Assembly: GCA_019241305.1 (NCBI GenBank)
Contig: JAFAXE010000187.1
Coordinates: forward strand, 1-33,436
Reading direction: 5' to 3'
Source of the DNA: Vulcanimicrobiota bacterium
GTDB taxonomy: Bacteria; Vulcanimicrobiota; Vulcanimicrobiia; Vulcanimicrobiales; Vulcanimicrobiaceae
DNA length: 33,436 nt
The stretch's first letter is position 1. Every line of letters begins with the position of its first letter. Positions 1 to 6,355 of this stretch are shown piece by piece. Made by a program: the position numbers and the translations under genes. A model generated the notes under the pieces. The model was given only the letters and a program-made list of their open reading frames with translations, did not search any database and was not told the origin of the DNA.

Positions 1-534
1 CGCCGGCCCCAGCGCCGTTGGCGCAAACACCATGACGCCGAGCGTCGCGCAGGGGAAGGATGTCGATGACCGCGTGGCACTGAGTAAACGACCCTGGGCC
101 AACGATGAACTGTAATAGAACAGCGTGTAGATGTAGCCATTGGTGTCCAGCGCCACGCTTAAGTACGAGGTCGCATAGGGCGCTGGAAGCGTGAGCTCGC
201 GCACCGAACGATGCGAGTGCAACGGATACCAGCGTAGGTGCTCCACCTGCTTCGAGGTTTCCGGGACGCTCGCAACCAGCATCCCGTCGGGCGCGATGGT
301 AAACGGCGTGCACGCCTGGTACGTGAAATCCGGTTTGGAAGCCGGCACACCGGCGTGCAGCGTATACGACTGCACGCCGCATCCCAGCTCGCTTCCCACG
401 TACAGGTGTCCACTGCTTGACGGTACCGAGCTTCCAGACCGTACGAGCGGTGCAGCGTGAACCGAAACAGGCGCAGAGACCGCCACCATAAGGGCGAGCC
501 CACCGGTAAAACGCAAGCGTACGAGCGCGCTCAC
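1..534 (-). CDS. Secreted beta-propeller-like protein, 3' end beyond the window
   Basis: This is an open minus-strand frame of 178 codons that leaves the window at base 1, so only the N-terminal part is present. It starts at a GTG whose bases overlap the stop of the upstream gene as GTGA, which points to translational coupling. The first 28 or so residues form a signal peptide (arginine near the start, a hydrophobic stretch, then a VHA-A type site). The mature part (SSGHLYVGSE, then VPASKPDFTY, then APDGMLVASV) aligns by eye with the start of the upstream gene product (VAGHLFVGTA, VPAKRPDLVY, ASDGSLFGVG), so the two are tandem paralogues. The likely fold is an SMP-30/NHL-type beta-propeller of the cell envelope. 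No catalytic residues can be assigned. The function is unknown. Confidence 0.8.
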   Translation of the reverse strand, partial: MSALVRLRFTGGLALMVAVSAPVSVHAAPLVRSGSSVPSSSGHLYVGSELGCGVQSYTLHAGVPASKPDFTYQACTPFTIAPDGMLVASVPETSKQVEHLRWYPLHSHRSVRELTLPAPYATSYLSVALDTNGYIYTLFYYSSSLAQGRLLSATRSSTSFPCATLGVMVFAPTALGPA

Positions 535-1640
535 GGTCCGACGGCGACCCATGGGCCTGGGCATCCACTGGCTTGGGGGAGGCTCAGTATTGCAAACGGT
601 GGTTCTGCATTGCGCGCGAACTTATGATAAACCAGCACCTTGTGGTTCTCTCCCACGTACAGAAACTCGTCGTCGACGGCGATGTTGCCGCACCATTGGG
701 CCTCAAGTGGCGAGAACAAGCCCTTTGAGAGAATTCCCTCCGGTTTCGTGGTTCCGTTCGCATAGGGTTGGTAGCGTGCGACGTAAGAATACCCGTAGTA
801 ATAACTCGAGTTATTCATCACCCACATGCGGTCCTGAGCGTCAAGTGCGATACTGGTGGGAGATTGGAACGCCGGGCCGCTCACCGTTCGAATCAACGTG
901 GGATTGGTGTTTGGCGTTGCATAGACGCCGACGGACGGGGGGTACTGATCCGGCACGTAAAGACTCCCCCGTGAATCGATGGCGAGGCCCTCATACTGCG
1001 AATAGACTTCGTTCACCTGATAACAGATGGTATAGTTCTGCGTCCCTTCGGCGCCGGGAGCGTAGACGAGGATGCCGAGCCACGGCCCTGAAGGCGGATT
1101 GCAGGGAGCGGCGTCGTGCGAACCGGCGTTCGAGGATGTGTGCGCGTGCCTTCCCGTGCCGCGCGAGCCGGTGTAGTTATAATCGGCGTAGAGGTATCCG
1201 GACGGGTCCACGGCGGTGCCATCGTAATAGGTATTGTACAAGGGTGTAGGGAGTTGAAGGCGCCGCTCGACTTTCGTCGAGTTCGGAGGAAAGACGTTCA
1301 CATCCCAATTGCCGGTTGTGGAGTCTCGTCCTACCCCAAAGAGTGATCCATCCGAAGCGACGGTGAACTGTGGGTCCACCAGGTTCGGATAAACCAAATC
1401 CGGACGCTTCGCCGGCACGCCATTGTGGATCGGATACCGCCAGATCGGGCTTGTTCCGAAGACCCCAGCCGTGCCAACGAACAGGTGGCCCGCGACAAAA
1501 CCGTGAGACACGGGAGCGGTGGATTGCCGAACCATCGTTCCACCGGCGCGCTCGACGGGCACAGCGGCCGCCTTATCGACAAAAGCGCCGCAAAACGCTA
1601 CGGCACAGCTCACAACAGCAAGGACAAAGCGTTTGCGCAT
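531..1640 (-). CDS. Secreted NHL/SMP-30-like beta-propeller protein
   Basis: The product is a 369-residue protein with a signal peptide (MRKRFVLAVV, hydrophobic core, AAA near residue 25). The mature chain is rich in Tyr, Asn, Gly and Pro and has repeated blade-like units of the form DPSGYLY, DSRGSLYVPD, DAQDRMWV and VDDEFLYVGE. These are typical of six-bladed NHL/SMP-30-like propellers. The frame is open further upstream, but the start at 1640 is preferred because an AGGAGA ribosome-binding site lies about 7 bases before it and the signal peptide begins there. Its stop overlaps the GTG of the next gene, a paralogue, giving a coupled tandem pair. Proteins of this type can be lactonases or binding proteins. 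No metal-site residues were recognisable here, so no activity is assigned. Confidence 0.85.
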   Translation of the reverse strand: MRKRFVLAVVSCAVAFCGAFVDKAAAVPVERAGGTMVRQSTAPVSHGFVAGHLFVGTAGVFGTSPIWRYPIHNGVPAKRPDLVYPNLVDPQFTVASDGSLFGVGRDSTTGNWDVNVFPPNSTKVERRLQLPTPLYNTYYDGTAVDPSGYLYADYNYTGSRGTGRHAHTSSNAGSHDAAPCNPPSGPWLGILVYAPGAEGTQNYTICYQVNEVYSQYEGLAIDSRGSLYVPDQYPPSVGVYATPNTNPTLIRTVSGPAFQSPTSIALDAQDRMWVMNNSSYYYGYSYVARYQPYANGTTKPEGILSKGLFSPLEAQWCGNIAVDDEFLYVGENHKVLVYHKFARNAEPPFAILSLPQASGCPGPWVAVGP

Positions 1641-1748
1641 CGGTGCGTCTCCTGGAAAGCTTTGCCCGATGCAAAACTCTTCGGCTTGCGGCATTCGTAT
1701 CCCGCTTCTCTCCAATCGTCGGTACGTGTTTGACTCGCAAACGGATGA

Positions 1749-2792
1749 CTACTCGACGACTTGGATCCCGCTGCCTTCCTCGACTTCGCCGATCTCGGCT
1801 GCAAGTGCGCCCGCCTCGAGCAGCGCGTCGCGCAACGCGCCTGCACGCTCTGCTGGGACGGCGATCAGCAAACCTCCAGAGGTTTGCGCATCGGAAAGCG
1901 CCAGCCGCATCCCTTCGGGAACGCCGCGCCCGAATTCTGTGAAGGCGGCGTGCTCGCGTGCGTTCTTTTTCGTACCGCCCGGCATGACGTCCACCGCAAT
2001 GAGATCGAGCACGCGCGGAAAGAGTGGGACGCGTGATGCCGTGATGCGTAAACGGACGCGCGAAGCACGCGCCATCTCGCCCGCATGTCCGAGAATTCCG
2101 AAACCCGTCACATCGGTCGCTGCATCGACGCCGATGCGCAGCATGGCCTGTGCCGCAGCGGAATTCAAGGTCACCATCGACGCGATCGCAGGCGCCATAT
2201 CATGCTCAGAAATGGCATCTTTTTTGAGTGCGCTCGCAAGGATGCCGGTGCCGATCGCTTTGGTCAAGAAAACGAGATCGCCGGGTTTTGCGCCCGCGTT
2301 CGTCACGATGTGCTGCGGGTGCACCGTACCGGTAACGGCGAGCCCGTATTTTGGCTCATCGTCCTCGACGGTGTGCCCGCCGATGATTGCAACGCCTGCC
2401 TCGCGCGTCACCGTCGCTCCGCCGGCAAGGATCTGCGCCAAAACTTCCGGACCCAGCTTCTCCATGGGGTACGCTACGATGTTCAGTGCGCAGAGCGGCG
2501 TCGCACCCATCGCATAGAGATCGGAGAGGCTATTGGCCGCAGCGATGTGACCGAACGTCAGCGGATCGTCGACCACGGGCGTAAAAAAATCGACGCTCTG
2601 CACGAGCGCGACGTCATCGTTCAGACGATAGACGCCGGCATCGTCTGCGGTCTCGATACCGACGAGCACGTTCGGATCAGCGGACGGCGGTAAGAGGCGC
2701 AGGACCTGCGCCAGGTCGGCAGCGCCGACTTTACTCGCTCAACCGCCGCCTGAAGTGAGAGCGGTCAAGCGAATCTTTTGGTGGGACTGCAT
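1749..2792 (-). CDS. selD: Selenide, water dikinase SelD, probable selenoprotein (in-frame TGA = Sec18)
   Basis: SelD makes selenophosphate from selenide and ATP, the selenium donor for selenocysteine and selenouridine. Downstream of residue 44 the match is clear: GIETADDAGVYRL, the VDFFTPVVDDP and MGATPLCALNI segments, GGHTVEDDEPKYGL, and TDVTGFGILGHAGEM. An ordinary gene caller would start at an internal GTG at 2669 and lose the catalytic N-terminus. Reading upstream in the same frame gives M-Q-S-H-Q-K-I-R-L-T-A-L-T-S-G-G-G-TGA-A-S-K-V-G, then DLAQVLRLLPPSADPN. This is the SelD N-terminal pattern with TGA exactly where the family has Cys or Sec, followed by the conserved Lys (K21). The ATG at 2792 has a GAGGGG purine stretch before it. 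Counting the TGA as an amino acid gives 347 residues, the usual family length. The gene is divergent from the aminotransferase at 2838. Confidence 0.9.
2704..2729 (-). promoter_or_regulatory. Candidate bacterial SECIS hairpin(s) after the selD UGA
   Basis: On the minus strand, 9 bases after the UGA, GTCGGC-GCT-GCCGAC (2715-2729) forms a perfect 6-bp stem. It is followed by an alternative, overlapping stem ACCTG-GCG-CAGGT (2704-2716). Bacterial SECIS elements lie directly 3' of the UGA inside the coding region, so the placement fits. The loop is smaller than in the E. coli element, so the exact SECIS structure is not certain. Confidence 0.5.
2739..2741 (-). other. In-frame UGA, predicted selenocysteine codon of selD
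   Basis: The triplet TGA on the minus strand is codon 18 of selD. It sits at the position of the catalytic Cys17 of E. coli SelD (Sec in several other bacteria). The frame is open and family-like on both sides. Readthrough needs SelA, SelB and tRNA-Sec, which are not in this window. Confidence 0.85.
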
Positions 2793-2837
2793 GCCCCCCT
2801 CATACAACGTTGCCCGTGCATTTACCGGGGAGACTCC

Positions 2838-4010
2838 ATGCGGAATCTACTCTTCATTCCAGGACCGGTCGCCGTGCCCGAGCAGGTGCTTGCAGCGATG
2901 GCGCGGCCGATGATCAACCATCGTGGGCCCGAATTTGCGCGTCTCCTCGGAAGCCTCGAGGAACGCCTGAAGCCGGTCTTCGGAACGACGTCTGAGGTGC
3001 TGTTGTTAGGGGGTTCGGGAACCAGCGGGCTCGAGGCAGCAATCGCGTGCGCGTTTTCACCAGGCGATCGCGTGTTGGCATGCCCGATCGGTATGTTCGG
3101 ACGGCGCTTCTCCAACATCGCTCGCACGTATGGGCTCGAGGTCGATGTGCTCGAAACTCCGTTTGGCGAAGCGCAGGATCCCTCGGCCCTCGCTGCACGG
3201 CTCCGCAGCCGCGACGGCGAGAACTATCGTGGAATTCTTCTAACGCAAAACGAGACGTCGACCGGCGCGCAGAACGACATGCAAACCCTCGCACGCGCAA
3301 TCGGTGACCATCCGGCGCTCGTGTTGGTCGACGCGGTCAGCGGGCTCGCGGCGTCGGAGTTTCTCATGGATGCCTGGCGTTTCGATATCGTCGTCGCGGC
3401 TTCGCAGAAGGCCCTCGCCGCGCCACCGGGGCTCGCGATGGTCGCCGTCAGCGAACGCGCATGGCAACGAATCGAGCGCTCCCGCTCTCCACGCTTTTAC
3501 CTGGACCTCACGCGCGCCAGACGTCTTGCGAAAACTGGAGAGACACCGTGGACGCCGCCGGTGTCCATCGCCTTCGCGCTGCATGCCGCGCTGGAGGCGT
3601 ACGTCGATGCCGGGCCCGCCAAGGTGTGGGCGCGGCACGAACGTTATGCCCGCGCGATTCACGCTGCTGCGCACGCGATGGGACTCGAGCTCTTTTCCCA
3701 GCCGGGCGCGCATTCGAATACGGTCGTCGCGATTCGCGTACCGCCGGGCGTCGACGCTGCTTCGGTGACGCGGCGGTTGCGCGAACAGTACGGGGTCGTG
3801 CTCAGCGGTGGACAAGAAGAATTGAAAGGAACCATCTGGCGGATAGGCACGATGGGCGATATCTCTGAAGTCGACGTCGTCGGTGCGCTTGCGGCGCTCG
3901 AAAGCGTGCTGCGAGAGTGCGGTTGCCAGCGCGAGATCGGGACCGCGACTGGTGCGGCCCAGACGGTCTTTGCCGAACCTCCGGGTCCACGCACCGCTCT
4001 GGCCGTTTGA
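2838..4010 (+). CDS. Class V PLP aminotransferase (alanine/serine-glyoxylate aminotransferase family)
   Basis: The 390-residue product begins NLLFIPGPVAVPEQVL and then MINHRGPEF, the hallmark start of the alanine-glyoxylate/serine-glyoxylate aminotransferase branch of fold-type I PLP enzymes. Further features are a GSGTSGLEAAI phosphate-binding loop, VLVDAVSGLAASEF with the Asp that contacts the PLP ring nitrogen, and ASQKALAAPPGLA with the Schiff-base lysine. An RIGTMGDI segment near the end binds the substrate carboxylate in relatives. The start at 2838 is chosen because GGGGAG lies about 5 bases upstream; the frame is open earlier but is not family-like. Only 45 bases separate it from the divergent selD. 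Serine-glyoxylate activity would matter for one-carbon assimilation by the serine cycle, which would fit the xoxF cluster 21 kb away, but the amino donor cannot be read from the sequence. Confidence 0.88.
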   Translation: MRNLLFIPGPVAVPEQVLAAMARPMINHRGPEFARLLGSLEERLKPVFGTTSEVLLLGGSGTSGLEAAIACAFSPGDRVLACPIGMFGRRFSNIARTYGLEVDVLETPFGEAQDPSALAARLRSRDGENYRGILLTQNETSTGAQNDMQTLARAIGDHPALVLVDAVSGLAASEFLMDAWRFDIVVAASQKALAAPPGLAMVAVSERAWQRIERSRSPRFYLDLTRARRLAKTGETPWTPPVSIAFALHAALEAYVDAGPAKVWARHERYARAIHAAAHAMGLELFSQPGAHSNTVVAIRVPPGVDAASVTRRLREQYGVVLSGGQEELKGTIWRIGTMGDISEVDVVGALAALESVLRECGCQREIGTATGAAQTVFAEPPGPRTALAV

Positions 4011-4041
4011 GCCAGAAAGCGAGAACGGAAGCGCTAGACGG

Positions 4042-4452
4042 CTAAGCGGCGCAACACCCTTGGCAGAGCCCGTGCAACGTCACGGTTGCTTCGCTGATAT
4101 GTGCCCCGGTGCGTTTCGAAAGTTCCGTGATGGTTCGCTGCGGTAACTCGTATGCCACGTCGCTCAGAGACCCGCATTTCGTGCATCGGAAATGTGCGTG
4201 GGGTGAGGCAGTCGGTTCGTAGACGGCAGAGTCCGCCCCGGGCAGGAGAATTTCGTCAATGAGACCGAGGTCACGCAAACGTTGAACGCCCCGATAGACC
4301 GTCGAAATCCCGATACCAGGACGGCGACTGCTTGCGCGCAGATAGAGATCGTTGGTGGTCAGGTGGACGCCGGCTCCCGCTTCGCGGATCACATCGTAAA
4401 TCAGTTGGTAGTTGTCCGGCAGGCGTTCGGACGAACCTTGGCGAGCACCCAT
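4042..4452 (-). CDS. Fur-family metal-dependent transcriptional regulator
   Basis: The 136-residue product has the Fur layout. A winged-helix DNA-binding domain (about residues 10-80) contains the recognition helix GISTVYRGVQRLRDLGLI. A C-terminal dimerisation domain has a PHAHF metal-sensing segment (H85, H87) and two CxxC pairs (C90/C93 and C130/C133) for the structural zinc. It is transcribed divergently from an Nramp transporter, so manganese or iron sensing (Mur/MntR-like role) is the likeliest function; Zur or PerR specificity cannot be excluded. There is no Shine-Dalgarno sequence before the ATG, and a TATACT box ends only 8 bases upstream, so the mRNA may be leaderless. It converges with the aminotransferase gene. 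Confidence 0.88.
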   Translation of the reverse strand: MGARQGSSERLPDNYQLIYDVIREAGAGVHLTTNDLYLRASSRRPGIGISTVYRGVQRLRDLGLIDEILLPGADSAVYEPTASPHAHFRCTKCGSLSDVAYELPQRTITELSKRTGAHISEATVTLHGLCQGCCAA

Positions 4453-4460
4453 CGAACATC

Positions 4461-4466
4461 AGTATA
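4461..4466 (-). promoter_or_regulatory. -10 element of the Fur-family gene (leaderless transcript predicted)
   Basis: TATACT on the minus strand lies 8 bases before the ATG at 4452. A TTCACT half-site at about -35 falls inside the palindrome at 4483-4501, so a bound regulator would block its own promoter. Transcription would begin at or within two bases of the start codon. Confidence 0.55.
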
Positions 4467-4482
4467 GCGAAAATCGAGCGAA

Positions 4483-4501
4483 AGTGAATACCGCATTCAC
4501 T
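4483..4501. promoter_or_regulatory. Palindromic candidate operator between the Fur-family gene and mntH
   Basis: AGTGAAT-ACCGC-ATTCACT is a perfect 7-5-7 inverted repeat. It overlaps the -35 region of the regulator gene and lies just upstream of the mntH -35. Size and placement suit a Fur-family dimer. The GTGA/TCAC arms recur in the second palindrome at 4545-4555. Confidence 0.6.
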
Positions 4502-4506
4502 CAACC

Positions 4507-4535
4507 TTGACACCCCTCACTCGCGTCCGTATCGT
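4507..4535 (+). promoter_or_regulatory. Sigma70-type promoter of mntH
   Basis: A consensus TTGACA at 4507-4512 is followed after exactly 17 bases by TATCGT at 4530-4535. It lies between the two palindromes and 45 bases before the mntH start. Confidence 0.6.
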
Positions 4536-4544
4536 GGGATGAAC

Positions 4545-4555
4545 GTGAGGTTCAC
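4545..4555. promoter_or_regulatory. Second palindromic candidate operator near the mntH transcription start
   Basis: GTGA-GGT-TCAC is a perfect short inverted repeat with the same arms as the palindrome at 4483-4501. It sits about 10 bases after the -10 box, where a bound repressor would block initiation. Confidence 0.45.
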
Positions 4556-4579
4556 TTTCATCGGACGACGGAGCGCGCC

Positions 4580-5809
4580 GTGACGGTCGCCAGTCTGGCG
4601 GACCTCATCCGGCCTCCGAGCCGCGCGCAAATCGGTCGTGCTGCGGCGATCGCGGGGCCCGCGTTTGCGGTGAGTGTCGGCTACGTCGACCCAGGCAATT
4701 GGGCGACCGACCTTGCGGCGGGCCGTTACGCGTACACGCTGTTGTGGGCGGTCGTTCTCGCGAGCTTAATGGCCATGGTCGTGCAAGCCGTCGTGGTTCG
4801 CCTCACGTTCGCGACTGGCGAAAGCCTCGCGCTGACCATCGGGCGCGCATGGCCAAGGCTGCGATGGGTCTCATTCCTGGTGTTCCAGGGGGCGGTCGTC
4901 GCTACCGACCTCGCCGAGTTCACCGGCGTCGTGGTGGGTCTGCGGCTCGTGTTTGGCTTCGACACCATCGTGGCGAGCGCGCTCGGCGCAGCACTCATCA
5001 TCACGCTGTTGTTTCTCGGCAATCGTGGATTACGCCGCATCGAGATCGCGCTGATGTCGTTCGTCGGCATCATTGCGCTCGCTTACGTGTACGAAGTACA
5101 CATCGTCGGCGTCCATCTCCCCTCGCTATTCCGTGGCGCGCTGCTTCCGATCATACCGGCTCCCGGCGCCTTTGCGCTGGTCGTTGGGATCATCGGTGCG
5201 ACCGTCATGCCACATAATCTCTTCCTGCATTCCGCTTTTATCGTCGAGCGGATGGACCGACCGCTGTGGAACGACAAGCGAACGGGCGCCACGTGGTTTA
5301 CCCGCGAGACGGTCGTTGCGCTGCTGTTAGCGATGCTCATCAACGCAGCGATTTTGATCGTCGGTGCAGTGATCGGCGGGAGCGGCTCGATCGAACAGGC
5401 GTATCGTACCATCGCACCTCTCGCGGGTGGCGCGGCGGCCCTCGTTTTCGGTGTGACGCTGATCTGCGCGGGACTTGCTGCTTCAACGACCGCGACGATC
5501 GCGGGCGATGTCATCACGCGCGACCTCGCTCCGTGGAACATCCGGCGCTGGACGCGACGGATCGTCACCCTTGCGCCGGCGGTCGCACTCATCGTCGCCG
5601 GCGTCGATGCGACGAGCCTACTCATCTGGTCGCAGGTTGCCCTGGCGCTCGCGCTTCCCCTCATCCTCGTTCCGCTGATCGTGCTGTCGTCGCGACGCGA
5701 CGTCGTCGGCGCACTGCCCCTTCCTCGCACGTTGCGCGGCGTGGCCATCGTCACCGCGCTCTTGTGCGTGGCGTTCGACGTCGCGCTGCTCGTTCAAGCC
5801 CTTCTCTAA
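4580..5809 (+). CDS. mntH: Nramp-family divalent metal transporter (MntH-like)
   Basis: The 409-residue integral membrane protein carries out proton-coupled uptake of Mn2+ or Fe2+. It has the Nramp TM1 signature DPGNW at residues 37-41 and the TM6 signature ATVMPHNLFLHS around residues 207-218. The metal-binding Asp, Asn, Ala and Met positions (D37, N40, A207, M210) are all kept; the retained Met is typical of true transition-metal Nramps. About ten to eleven hydrophobic segments can be counted. Translation begins at GTG 4580 with an ACGGAG stretch about 7 bases upstream. The gene is divergent from a Fur-family regulator with palindromic sites in the shared intergenic region, so metal repression is likely. 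It converges with cvpA, leaving 9 bases between the stops. Confidence 0.92.
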   Translation: MTVASLADLIRPPSRAQIGRAAAIAGPAFAVSVGYVDPGNWATDLAAGRYAYTLLWAVVLASLMAMVVQAVVVRLTFATGESLALTIGRAWPRLRWVSFLVFQGAVVATDLAEFTGVVVGLRLVFGFDTIVASALGAALIITLLFLGNRGLRRIEIALMSFVGIIALAYVYEVHIVGVHLPSLFRGALLPIIPAPGAFALVVGIIGATVMPHNLFLHSAFIVERMDRPLWNDKRTGATWFTRETVVALLLAMLINAAILIVGAVIGGSGSIEQAYRTIAPLAGGAAALVFGVTLICAGLAASTTATIAGDVITRDLAPWNIRRWTRRIVTLAPAVALIVAGVDATSLLIWSQVALALALPLILVPLIVLSSRRDVVGALPLPRTLRGVAIVTALLCVAFDVALLVQALL

Positions 5810-5818
5810 TTGACGCCG

Positions 5819-6355
5819 CTATACGCGATGACGGGCGAAAAGGCCGCCGGCGAACGGCCGCACGTACCACGGCAGCGACGCGCGGAGACCGTCGTCGAGT
5901 TGACGGTTCGGGAACGTGAGCAACTGCGCGAGCGTTGAGCGGTGCAAATCGGCGCGCACGTCTGGCGAGAGTGGAAAAAAGAGCGCGACGTACAGGACAG
6001 CCCAGAGGAAGAGCGCTGCCTTGGCCACGCCGATGACCGCTCCGAGAAGCGCGTTCGCGAAACCGACGATGGGGAGCCTCGCGAGGGGACGCAAAAGTGC
6101 GGCGAGCGTAGCGACGATGAAGTAGGCAGCGAGCGCAAAAAGCGACATGGCGAGGACGTGTGCTGATCCTGGACCGAGATGGGTGAGCGACATCACGGCT
6201 CCATCCCACATCCCAGGATAACGGAACGCCGCAATGAGCGCGACGAGGAGCGCCACGGCTCCGCTGAGCTCAGAGACGAACCCTCGCCGCAAACCCCGAA
6301 TGCCACCAATGATCAAAAGGACGAGGATCAGAAGGTCGGGCCACGCCCAACTCAT
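5819..6355 (-). CDS. cvpA: CvpA family membrane protein
   Basis: This 178-residue protein has four predicted membrane segments, and its N-terminus WPDLLILVLLIIGGIRGLRRGF matches the CvpA (colicin V production) family start. The family is linked to envelope homeostasis, but its biochemical role is not known. The ATG overlaps the pheT stop (ATGA), so it is the last gene of the yqzL-pheS-pheT-cvpA unit. In Bacillus, a cvpA-type gene also lies downstream of pheST. The C-terminus past residue 130 is soluble and not conserved. Confidence 0.85.
   Translation of the reverse strand: MSWAWPDLLILVLLIIGGIRGLRRGFVSELSGAVALLVALIAAFRYPGMWDGAVMSLTHLGPGSAHVLAMSLFALAAYFIVATLAALLRPLARLPIVGFANALLGAVIGVAKAALFLWAVLYVALFFPLSPDVRADLHRSTLAQLLTFPNRQLDDGLRASLPWYVRPFAGGLFARHRV

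Noticed and set aside
159-503. A 114-codon minus-strand frame starting with ATG.
   Set aside because: It overlaps, in another frame, the coupled secreted protein gene that has a signal peptide and a clear paralogue next door; its Arg/Ser/Thr-rich composition is typical of a shadow frame.
891-915. GTTCGAATC sequence resembling a tRNA T-loop.
   Set aside because: It lies inside a well-supported coding region, with no acceptor or anticodon stem around it.
5073-5330. Several long alternative frames across mntH, pheT, tricorn and xoxF on both strands.
   Set aside because: They are shadow frames of high-GC genes with Arg/Ser-rich products and no family motifs.
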